From Candidatus Caldarchaeum sp. (GTDB lineage: Archaea; Thermoproteota; Nitrososphaeria_A; Caldarchaeales; Caldarchaeaceae), in NCBI GenBank assembly GCA_025054795.1, contig JANWZU010000020.1, forward strand, positions 1 to 20,108: 20,108 nt of DNA. The letters are read 5' to 3'. How positions within the stretch are numbered: the stretch's first letter is position 1; every line of letters starts with the position of its first letter. Shown one piece after another: positions 13,994 through 20,108 of this stretch. The translations under genes and the position numbers were made by a program. Below the pieces are notes generated by a model, which saw only the letters and a program-made list of their open reading frames with translations, was not told the DNA's origin and made no database searches.

Positions 13994-15018
13994 AGGTTTT
14001 CGACGACGTCCTCGACGTAATCGGGGGCACACCACTTCTAAAGCTCTCCAAGATACCTAGGCAGGAGGGAGTGGACGCCGAGATATACGCAAAGCTGGAG
14101 TTCTACAACCCTACAGGCAGTTTGAAAGACAGGATATACAGGGAGATGATAACGAAGGCTGTTGAGAGAGGCGAGTTAAGGCCGGGGATGGAGATCCTCG
14201 AGGTTTCTACTGGCAACGCAGGCATAGCATGCAGCTTCGTAGGAACACACCTAGGATACAAAGTAACTATTGTAATGCCCGAAGGAATGAGCGAGGAAAG
14301 GAAACAGCTGATAAAGGCATTCGGCGGCGACATCGTCTTCACACCAGGTGCGGAGAGCGACGTCGACCTTAGCTTAAGGAAAGCCGAGTCCATGATAGCC
14401 TCGAACCCAGGCAAATACTGGTTTCCGAACCAGTTCACAAACCCCGACAACGTCCAAGCACACATCAAGACAACTGGCCCCGAGATTTGGGAGCAGACTC
14501 AGGGACGGATAGACTGTTTCGTGATGTCTCAGGGCTCAGGGGGAACAGTCACGGGCGTCGGCAGGTATCTAAAAAGCCGCAACTCCACCGTCAAAGTCTA
14601 CACAGCCGAGCCAAGCGAGGCCGCCGTCATCGCAGACGGAGTATGGGGTTCTCACAAAATAGAGGGAATAGGCGACGGCTTCATACCGCGCAACCTAGAC
14701 CTAGGCGTTCTGGACGGGGTGGTGACTGTTTCTTCTGCCGAGTCTATCGATATGACTAGGAAGCTGGCACGGCTGGAGGGGGTTTTCTGCGGAATCTCGT
14801 CGGGCTGCAACGTCGTAGCAGCGTTGAAGGTCGCCAAGAAAAACCCGAAGCTTAAGCGTATAGTTACCGTGATATGCGACTCTGGGAACCGATATCTGTC
14901 TACGGAGGCTTTTGGCCCCGGCAAGAAGACAGCCATACCGGAGCGGGAGCACACGTTAGACCAATACACTGTAGATACTAGGATTAAACACTTGGCTAAG
15001 CTGGATATAATACGATAA
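13990..15018 (+). CDS. Cysteine-synthase-family PLP-dependent enzyme (fold type II)
   Basis: A 342-residue protein of the tryptophan-synthase-beta superfamily closest to cysteine synthase/CBS: IGGTPLLKLSKIP at the start, PLP lysine in NPTGSLKDR (Lys46), the phosphate-binding QGSGGTVTGVGRYLK, and GIGDGFIPRNLD, GISSGCN and VICDSGNRYLST near the end. The substrate-carboxylate loop reads STGNAGIA where cysteine synthases have TSGNTGIA, so the substrate may differ. Possible activities are O-acetylserine/O-phosphoserine sulfhydrylation or beta-elimination of a 3-substituted alanine. It overlaps the carbamoyltransferase by ATGA and has no clear Shine-Dalgarno, so coupled translation is likely. In the enteric ygeWX pair a carbamoyltransferase is likewise followed by a fold-type-II enzyme (diaminopropionate ammonia-lyase), although this protein is more CysK-like. 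Confidence 0.87.
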   Translation: MKVFDDVLDVIGGTPLLKLSKIPRQEGVDAEIYAKLEFYNPTGSLKDRIYREMITKAVERGELRPGMEILEVSTGNAGIACSFVGTHLGYKVTIVMPEGMSEERKQLIKAFGGDIVFTPGAESDVDLSLRKAESMIASNPGKYWFPNQFTNPDNVQAHIKTTGPEIWEQTQGRIDCFVMSQGSGGTVTGVGRYLKSRNSTVKVYTAEPSEAAVIADGVWGSHKIEGIGDGFIPRNLDLGVLDGVVTVSSAESIDMTRKLARLEGVFCGISSGCNVVAALKVAKKNPKLKRIVTVICDSGNRYLSTEAFGPGKKTAIPEREHTLDQYTVDTRIKHLAKLDIIR

Positions 15019-15025
15019 TAAAAAA

Positions 15026-15035
15026 TTTTTAAATC
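15026..15035 (+). promoter_or_regulatory. Candidate TATA box for the V4R protein gene
   Basis: TTTTTAAATC lies in an A/T-rich stretch after the PLP-enzyme stop, about 31 bases ahead of the TTG at 15062. The region is so T-rich that it may equally serve as a terminator, so this is tentative. Confidence 0.4.
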
Positions 15036-15039
15036 TCTA

Positions 15040-15050
15040 TTATTTTTCTC
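15040..15050 (+). terminator. Candidate archaeal oligo-T terminator after the CysK-like gene
   Basis: The plus strand has T runs at 15026-15030 and 15043-15047 directly behind the stop at 15018. Archaeal RNA polymerase often terminates on such runs without a hairpin. It could separate transcription of the first two genes from the V4R gene. Confidence 0.3.
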
Positions 15051-15061
15051 CTACGAGGATC

Positions 15062-15538
15062 TTGGAGAATGATGGTGTTTTGCAGGATAAAATTCTGGGT
15101 GGCAGAGTGTTCGTCCTGTCGGCAAAAACATTCGTCGAAACGATTAATCTTTTGAGCGTTTCCATGTCTCAGCAGGCTACAGACGCCCTAATGTGGAACA
15201 TAGGACATAGGTATGGCCTTGCTTTGGGCAACAAGGTGAAGAGCAAATCGCCCGACGACGGCATCATGCTCCTTTCTTCGGCGGCCTTGAACTCAGGATG
15301 GGGGGTACCCAGAGTGATCAACAACTTCTGGTACTCAGGTGAGGTTGAGGTCTCTTTTAAAAACTGTGTATTCTGCGAAGGGTTGAGCGGTGAAAGCAAT
15401 CCCAGATGTTATCTGTTGAATGGGATACTTACAGGTATAGCTGAATCGGTTTACCACGCCTCTTTCAAGACCGTTGAGAAGGAGTGCAGAGCCGTTCAAA
15501 ACTCCGATGTCTGCAGGTTCACTATCAAACGAATCTAG
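15062..15538 (+). CDS. V4R-domain protein
   Basis: A 158-residue protein. The C-terminal two thirds match the V4R (4-vinyl reductase) small-molecule-binding domain: a strand with NCVFCEG (about 101-107), NPRCYLLNGILTGIAES, and the end ECRAVQNSDVCRFTI. The conserved cysteines are Cys102, Cys105, Cys116, Cys142 and Cys151. V4R domains bind hydrophobic or aromatic ligands, and sometimes metal, in regulators such as XylR/DmpR and in BchJ-type proteins. No DNA-binding or catalytic domain accompanies it here, so a ligand sensor or accessory role for neighbouring enzymes is the most that can be said. In this frame I see only TTG starts before the domain (15062 or 15080); the ATGs at 15069 and 15072 are out of frame. 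It ends 11 bases before the threonine-synthase-like gene. Confidence 0.78.
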   Translation: MENDGVLQDKILGGRVFVLSAKTFVETINLLSVSMSQQATDALMWNIGHRYGLALGNKVKSKSPDDGIMLLSSAALNSGWGVPRVINNFWYSGEVEVSFKNCVFCEGLSGESNPRCYLLNGILTGIAESVYHASFKTVEKECRAVQNSDVCRFTIKRI

Positions 15539-15549
15539 CTGTTTTAGTC

Positions 15550-16791
15550 ATGTTTGTGGACAGACTTGTATGCTCCAGATGCGGAGCTGTATATCAATAC
15601 TCCGACAGCCCCCTGATGTGCAGGAGGAACGATTTTGGACGGCTTGACATAATCTACGACTATGACGCAGCAAGGGAGAGTTTCTCGAGGCAGGCGGTTT
15701 CCAGAAGGGTTTGGGGTGGTGTCTGGCGGTACTGGGAGCTGCTGCCAGTAGAGGGAAAGTATGCAGCGTCGTTGATGGAGGGTGGAACACCTTTACTTAA
15801 GACCAACAGGCTTGGCGAGCATCTTGGGTTCAAGAGCTTCTTCGTCAAAGATGAGACCAGGAACCCGACCGCCTCTTTCAAGGATAGAGCGATGGCTGTA
15901 GGAGCCGCTAAAGCCGTTGAAACAGGGAGGAGGGATGTTGTGATAGCCTCCAGCGGGAACGCCGCTTCATCTCTCGCCGCTTACAGCGCCTCTCTAGGCC
16001 TCCGCTGCCATGCTTTCGTGCCGGAAGACGTTTCGACGGGAAAGGCCTCGCAGCTTCTGCTTTACGGAGCCAAGGTGTTTCGTGTAAAGCAGACCGTTGA
16101 GGGTAGGGACCCTACGGTTGACCTGATGGTTCAAACCGTTTCGAGCTGGGGATGGTATCCGTGTCCCAGCTTCGGCCCATTCAACCCCTATCAGGTGGAG
16201 GGCCCTAAGACGATTGTCTACGAGGTTTTGGAGCAGTTGGGCTGGTCTGTCCCAGACGCTTTACTGATTCCGACAGGCTCAGGATGCTTGGCCGCAGGGA
16301 TATGGAAGGGGTTGAGAGACTTGATGCAGCTCGGCTTGATAGACAGTTATCCGAGTATCGTTCCGGTCCAGCCTGCCGGAAACCAGCCTCTAGCAAGCGC
16401 AATCAAGCAAGGCAAAGCCTTCTCGGACATACAGCCCGAGAAAAACCCACGTTCAATCGCATCAGGCCTTCTGGACCCCTATCCATGGGACGGAGACGCC
16501 GTAATCGAAGGAGTCAAGGCGACTCACGGCTGCGCGGAGACTGTTGAGGAGGATGAGATAAGGGAGTCTGTCCGTCTGCTGGCACGTATGGAGGGAGTCT
16601 TCGCCGAGCCCTCAGGAGCCGTTGGGGTTCTGGCCGCTAAAAAGCTGCTCGAAGCCGGATGGCTGGACAAATCCGACACCGTGGTAGTGTTAGCCACAGG
16701 CTCTGGTCTTAAGGAGCCGGAGAAAGTCGTCTCCGGCGAGAAAATACCTTTAACCATGCCTGACCTCGAAAGCCTTTTGAGGTTTTTATAA
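15550..16791 (+). CDS. Threonine-synthase-like PLP-dependent enzyme (fold type II)
   Basis: A 413-residue protein most like archaeal threonine synthase, which converts O-phosphohomoserine to threonine. It has WRYWELLPV and MEGGTPLLKTNRLGE, the PLP lysine in RNPTASFKDRAMA (Lys111), ASSGNAASSLAAYSA, FNPYQVEGPKTIVYE, IPTGSGCLAAGIWKG, and ATGSGLK at the C-terminus. The N-terminal zinc ribbon seems degenerate: CSRCG (Cys8, Cys11) and Cys24 are present, but the usual fourth cysteine is lacking (CRRND). The start is the ATG at 15550 rather than 15484, where the frame would overlap the V4R gene. Given the catabolic setting, another role (ammonia-lyase or dehydratase on a C3/C4 amino acid) is possible. 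The TAA overlaps a TATA box for carbamate kinase. Confidence 0.85.
   Translation: MFVDRLVCSRCGAVYQYSDSPLMCRRNDFGRLDIIYDYDAARESFSRQAVSRRVWGGVWRYWELLPVEGKYAASLMEGGTPLLKTNRLGEHLGFKSFFVKDETRNPTASFKDRAMAVGAAKAVETGRRDVVIASSGNAASSLAAYSASLGLRCHAFVPEDVSTGKASQLLLYGAKVFRVKQTVEGRDPTVDLMVQTVSSWGWYPCPSFGPFNPYQVEGPKTIVYEVLEQLGWSVPDALLIPTGSGCLAAGIWKGLRDLMQLGLIDSYPSIVPVQPAGNQPLASAIKQGKAFSDIQPEKNPRSIASGLLDPYPWDGDAVIEGVKATHGCAETVEEDEIRESVRLLARMEGVFAEPSGAVGVLAAKKLLEAGWLDKSDTVVVLATGSGLKEPEKVVSGEKIPLTMPDLESLLRFL
16783..16791 (+). promoter_or_regulatory. TATA box for the carbamate kinase gene
   Basis: TTTTTATAA, overlapping the upstream stop codon, is centred about 25 bases before the ATG at 16812. It supports that start and separate or additional transcription of carbamate kinase. 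Confidence 0.6.
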
Positions 16792-16811
16792 GAGAACGCA
16801 GCTGGAACTTC

Positions 16812-17771
16812 ATGGCTATGGGAGAGCTCATAGTTATCGCTTTGGGCGGAAACGCCTTAATGCGTCGTGGCGAGAAAGGCTCTTTCGAAGAGCAGTATCG
16901 AAACGTCGGAAGGACCGCTGTGTTTCTAGCCGACCTAGTGGAAGCTGGGTACAAGCTCGTGATTACACACGGCAACGGCCCTCAGGTCGGTGCGACTTTG
17001 CTGAGGCATGACGCAGGAATGAAGCTCCACAACATACCGCCGTTCCCGATGGATGCTTGCGGAGCCGAGACACAGGGCTTTATTGGGTACGCCATTCAGC
17101 AGAACCTCAGGAACGAGCTGAAGAGAAGAGGGATAGACAAGTACGTAATCACCGTCGTGACGAGAGTGATTGTAGACAAAGACGACCCAGCTTTCAAAAA
17201 CCCGACGAAGCCGATAGGCCCGTTCTACAGCAAGGAGGAGATGGATAAGATTAAAGCAGAGCATCCGGAATATGTTTTCGCGGAGGACAAGGCCCGTGGT
17301 GGCTGGAGGCGTGTAGTCCCATCGCCAGACCCTAAGATAATTGCTGAAAGATTCGCAATCCGAAACCTCGTTGACGCAGGCTTCATAGTTGTGGCAAGCG
17401 GCGGCGGAGGTATTCCGATAATCGAGGAGAACGGAAGGGCTCAGGGAGTTGAAGCCGTCATCGACAAAGACCTCGCCGGAGAAAAGCTTGCTGAGCTGAT
17501 TGGCGCCAGCAGGTTCATCATACTCACAGACGTGGACGGTGCTTACATCAACTACGGCAAGCCTGACCAGAAGAAATTAGAAAGGGTTTCAGCTTCTGAG
17601 GCCAAACGATACCTCAACGAGGGGCACTTCGGCTCAGGAAGCATGCTGCCCAAGGTTCAGGCCTGCATACGCTTCGTTGAAAGCGGCGGAAAGGAAGCGA
17701 TTATAGCGGAGCTCTCGCAGCTCAAGGAAGCCATCCACGGAACGGCTGGAACGCACATTCTTCCGGGCTAG
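16812..17771 (+). CDS. arcC: Carbamate kinase
   Basis: A 319-residue protein of the usual family length. Carbamate kinase interconverts carbamoyl phosphate + ADP with carbamate + ATP, and in catabolism it yields ATP. Clear marks are VIALGGNALMRRGEKG, THGNGPQVG, VVASGGGGIPIIEENG, EAVIDKDLAGEKLAE, ILTDVDGAYINYG, and the C-terminal GSGSMLPKVQA with GTHILPG. The amino acid kinase fold is complete with no deletion. It follows two PLP enzymes and a YgeW-like carbamoyltransferase and converges on a second carbamoyltransferase, so it most probably consumes carbamoyl phosphate released by these enzymes. Its TAG and the neighbour's stop share the CTAG at 17768-17771. The Met at 16818 is a possible alternative start, but its TATA distance is less typical. 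Confidence 0.97.
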   Translation: MAMGELIVIALGGNALMRRGEKGSFEEQYRNVGRTAVFLADLVEAGYKLVITHGNGPQVGATLLRHDAGMKLHNIPPFPMDACGAETQGFIGYAIQQNLRNELKRRGIDKYVITVVTRVIVDKDDPAFKNPTKPIGPFYSKEEMDKIKAEHPEYVFAEDKARGGWRRVVPSPDPKIIAERFAIRNLVDAGFIVVASGGGGIPIIEENGRAQGVEAVIDKDLAGEKLAELIGASRFIILTDVDGAYINYGKPDQKKLERVSASEAKRYLNEGHFGSGSMLPKVQACIRFVESGGKEAIIAELSQLKEAIHGTAGTHILPG

Positions 17772-18787
17772 AAAGTTCCCGCGACCAAGGCCAGTATGGC
17801 TGCTCTGACGTACAGCAGGTTCTCAGCTTGGTCGTATATCACGCTTCTCGGGCCGTCCATAACTTCGTCGTCGGCCTCCTGTCCACGGAAAACAGGGAGG
17901 ACGTGTGTCACGACACCCTTCTTAGACATCAGGTCCGTGAGCTTAGTGGTCAGCTTCCAGTCCTTGTGTTTGTTGTGAAGCTCAACCTCCCGCTCCCTGC
18001 CGAACCTGTTCATCCCAGTCATCACACATTCGTGGCTCGCCCAGCTACGTGGGAAAACGGCGTCGGCACCCGATAGAGCCTCCCTGTAGTCGTGGGTTAT
18101 TTCGACGCTGCCTCCACTCTCTTCGCCGTTCCTGCGTGCTTGTTCTACTATTTTGCTGTCTATGTCGAATCCCGGAGGATATGCTAGTACAACGTCCATC
18201 CCGAACCTCGTTGATATGAGCAGTTCGTCCTGAATGCTTCCCCAGCTCCTAACCTTGTCGCTGTAAGCCCACATCAGAACATACTTCTTCTTCTCGACTT
18301 TTCCAAGCTTCTCCCTCAAAGTGTAGAGGTCTGTTATCGCTTGGCTCGGATGGTACATGTCGTCAGCCATGTTGATTACAGGGATCTTCGCATGTTCGGC
18401 ATACTCTCTGACAACGGCGTTTCCTCTGCCGTAAACGTAGTCAACCGCTGATTCGAGAATCCTGACACCGAGTACATGGCCCAGCCTCTCGTACATCTTC
18501 GCTATGTCCCTCACAGACTCTCCTTCAGCTCCGCGGGTTGTTGCGAAGTCTATGAACTGTGCATGGCCTCCCAAGATTGTGGCAGCCGCTTCGAAGCTTG
18601 CTCGGGTTCTGGTTGAGGTGTTGTAGAACAGCATAAACATGGTACGGTTTTTGAAAAGCTCCGGCACATCGCCCACAGCTGTCTTCAGCTTCAAGCTTCT
18701 GGCCAACTCCATGGCGGCTTCTATCTCTTCAACGCTCCAGTCCTGAGAAGAGATCAGGTCTCTTCCACGAAGGTCAAGAAGGGTCAT
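17768..18787 (-). CDS. Knotted-type carbamoyltransferase 2 (YgeW-like)
   Basis: A second carbamoyltransferase-fold protein, 339 residues. The carbamoyl-phosphate motif STRTR (58-62) is intact, followed by HPSQA (146-150). The central MWAYSDKVRSWGS and STRFGMDVVLAYPPGF match the YgeW/AOTCase-type domain, and HKDWKLT is close to the HKDWHCT I recall from YgeW. It departs from the canonical HCLP, reading HVLPVFRGQEAD (295-306), and lacks the KPLAVPQ loop found in carbamoyltransferase 1. It is not an ordinary ornithine carbamoyltransferase, and the substrate is unknown. The gene overlaps the carbamate kinase stop by 4 bases and lies about 24 bases behind the second molybdopterin subunit. Both carbamoyltransferases keep the RGQE stretch after this motif, suggesting common descent within the archaeon. 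Confidence 0.87.
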   Translation of the reverse strand: MTLLDLRGRDLISSQDWSVEEIEAAMELARSLKLKTAVGDVPELFKNRTMFMLFYNTSTRTRASFEAAATILGGHAQFIDFATTRGAEGESVRDIAKMYERLGHVLGVRILESAVDYVYGRGNAVVREYAEHAKIPVINMADDMYHPSQAITDLYTLREKLGKVEKKKYVLMWAYSDKVRSWGSIQDELLISTRFGMDVVLAYPPGFDIDSKIVEQARRNGEESGGSVEITHDYREALSGADAVFPRSWASHECVMTGMNRFGREREVELHNKHKDWKLTTKLTDLMSKKGVVTHVLPVFRGQEADDEVMDGPRSVIYDQAENLLYVRAAILALVAGTF

Positions 18788-18807
18788 GGCCGTACGGTTT
18801 TACTTTA

Positions 18808-18817
18808 GGATTTAAGG
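18808..18817 (-). promoter_or_regulatory. Candidate TATA box for carbamoyltransferase 2
   Basis: The minus strand reads CCTTAAATCC, about 25 bases before the ATG at 18787 and overlapping the stop of the upstream molybdopterin-subunit gene. The gene may therefore be expressed both alone and with its upstream neighbour. Confidence 0.45.
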
Positions 18818-20107
18818 ATGATACGCTTTACGCAGCGTCTCGAGGAGTTTGTGAGGCCTGAGCGGAAGCTCTCTGACGTAAACGCCTGTTGCGTTGGCGA
18901 CGGCGTTGGCTATCGCAGCGGCTGGTAGGACAACAGGTATTTCACCCATGGCTTTCGCTCCGAAAACTCCAACGGGCCCTGGAACCTCGACTATTATGCT
19001 GTTTATCTCTTTGGGGGCGTCGCTGGCTGTGGGTATGATGAACGTGTGGAGGTTCGTGTTAACGACAAACCCTCTCTCGTGGACGATTTCCTCGGTCAAG
19101 GCATATCCTGTTCCCATGATAGTTCCGCCCTCGTAGACTGCCACCAGCCCAAGAGGGTTGATGGCTTTCCCAACGTCGTATGCTGCGGTCATCCTGTCAA
19201 CAACTACGAACCCGGTCTCCATGTCGACTGAAACCTCAGCAACCAAGGCCCCGTAGGTGTACTGGTTGTAGGGAGAGCCCTGCCCTGTTTCTGGGTCCCA
19301 TTTTGTCGGCGGAGCCATGTAGTATCCCACGGCCTTAAGCTCAACCTTATTCTCGTAGCACTGATGGACAGCCTCCTCCCAGCTGACAGACCTGCCTGAA
19401 GGATGAGTTATCTGTCCGTTCTTGAAATCAAGCTCATCGGGCTTCACGTTCAAAGCCTTGGCGGCAACAGACGCAACAGCGGCCCTTATCTTTAGGGCGG
19501 CGTCGAGGGCGGCGTTTCCTCCGATGGCTGTCGTCCTAGAGGCGACTGTTGGGCCGGAGCTGGGTATAGCGGCTGTGTCAGGCCTCTCCAGCTGTACCTT
19601 GGAGACTGGCAGCCCGAGCGCTTCGGCAGCCACTATTACAAGCGAGGTTAGGGCTCCTGTTCCGTACTCGGTCAAGCCTGTCTGGACGACAACCGTTCCG
19701 TCCCTCTCGACCCTCGCTGCTACCGTCGCAAAGTCGTCGCCCTCCGGGCCAAGCGTGTTGCCGTGGTAGAGCAGCGCAATCCCTATGCCTTTCTTGACCG
19801 TTCTTGATATTTTGTTGAAACGCTCAAACTCCTTCTTCCTAGCCTCCCAGCCTGAAACCTCCACAGCCTTACGATAGCATCTCACAAGACCGTCGTCCTC
19901 AACCCGCTGGCTCGTCGCAGTCAGACTGCCCGGCCTAAGCATGTTAGCCTCACGTACTTCCAACGGAGACAGCCCCAGCTCATCAGCAAGCTCGCTCATC
20001 AACATCTCCGCAGCGAAATGAGCTTGAGGCGCTCCGAAGCCTCTTGTCGACCCGGCCATGGTGTTGTTTGTGAGAACGCAGTAGCCGTCAGCCCAGACGT
20101 TCGGCAC
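18812..20107 (-). CDS. Xanthine dehydrogenase-family molybdopterin-binding subunit (partial, N-terminus beyond window)
   Basis: The visible 431 residues are the C-terminal part of a large subunit of about 750 residues; roughly 340 more should lie past base 20108. The GTG at 20105-20107 is simply the edge of the window and not a likely start. The active-site loop reads STRGFGAPQ (about 20-28), like the AMRGFG of xanthine dehydrogenases, followed by PTVASRTTAIGGNA, a second cofactor-contact stretch. The end has GVFGAKAMGE, with the catalytic Glu at about 389. It differs clearly from the CoxL-type loop of the other subunit in this window, so these are two separate enzymes. The likely substrate is a purine or other N-heterocycle. 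The small iron-sulfur and FAD subunits are not in the window but may lie upstream. Its stop is about 24 bases from the carbamoyltransferase 2 gene. Confidence 0.9.
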   Translation of the reverse strand: MPNVWADGYCVLTNNTMAGSTRGFGAPQAHFAAEMLMSELADELGLSPLEVREANMLRPGSLTATSQRVEDDGLVRCYRKAVEVSGWEARKKEFERFNKISRTVKKGIGIALLYHGNTLGPEGDDFATVAARVERDGTVVVQTGLTEYGTGALTSLVIVAAEALGLPVSKVQLERPDTAAIPSSGPTVASRTTAIGGNAALDAALKIRAAVASVAAKALNVKPDELDFKNGQITHPSGRSVSWEEAVHQCYENKVELKAVGYYMAPPTKWDPETGQGSPYNQYTYGALVAEVSVDMETGFVVVDRMTAAYDVGKAINPLGLVAVYEGGTIMGTGYALTEEIVHERGFVVNTNLHTFIIPTASDAPKEINSIIVEVPGPVGVFGAKAMGEIPVVLPAAAIANAVANATGVYVRELPLRPHKLLETLRKAYHP

Positions 20108-20108
20108 C

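Noticed and set aside
15484..15549. Upstream start for the threonine-synthase-like gene
   Set aside because: It would overlap the end of the V4R gene, and the residues before Met at 15550 do not resemble the family.
1..20108. rRNA, tRNA, CRISPR array, insertion sequence or integrase
   Set aside because: I saw no cloverleaf-like sequence, regularly spaced repeat, transposase motif or terminal repeats in the short intergenic gaps.

Overview
The window reads as archaeal chromosome. The evidence is an A-type ATPase A/B subunit pair, extensive gene overlap, and several genes whose start codon lies about 25 to 30 bases downstream of a TATA-like box, as expected for leaderless archaeal transcripts. 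Base composition is moderate. Two molybdenum hydroxylases, a MenA-like prenyltransferase and the A-ATPase would suit a member of the Thermoproteota, possibly a Caldarchaeales (Aigarchaeota)-like lineage. That placement is an impression and was not computed. No rRNA, tRNA, CRISPR array or insertion sequence is visible, and no stretch of 300 bases lacks a gene.

Region 1 (1-6609, minus strand) is a run transcribed right to left: an M24 metallopeptidase, a plant-type asparaginase/isoaspartyl peptidase, a class I aminotransferase, a xanthine-dehydrogenase-family molybdopterin subunit, and, behind its own promoter, the N-terminal 285 residues of an ABC-type solute-binding protein that leaves the window. 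Together they look like uptake and breakdown of nitrogenous organic compounds.

Region 2 (6610-11043, plus strand) starts at a divergent promoter pair. It holds A-ATPase subunits A and B, joined by an ATGA overlap, followed by a major facilitator transporter. The transporter's reading frame abuts the subunit B stop codon in frame and has no ordinary start codon before its first helix. No other ATPase subunits lie in the window.

Region 3 (11041-12876, plus strand) is a two-gene unit: a flavin split-barrel protein, then a UbiA/MenA-like prenyltransferase that appears to carry its own split-barrel domain at the N-terminus. A near-perfect 20-base palindrome sits directly upstream of the unit's TATA box.

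Region 4 (12882-20108) is the most interesting part. On the plus strand come a knotted-type (YgeW/AOTCase-like) carbamoyltransferase, a cysteine-synthase-like PLP enzyme, a V4R-domain protein, a threonine-synthase-like PLP enzyme and carbamate kinase. Convergent to these on the minus strand lie a second knotted-type carbamoyltransferase and a second xanthine-dehydrogenase-family subunit, cut by the window edge. The combination of molybdenum hydroxylase, YgeW-like carbamoyltransferases, fold-type-II PLP enzymes and carbamate kinase parallels the ygeW-ygeX-yqeA-xdhD purine/uric acid catabolism cluster of enteric bacteria. I infer a candidate archaeal route that makes carbamoyl phosphate from a ureido compound and then ATP from carbamoyl phosphate.
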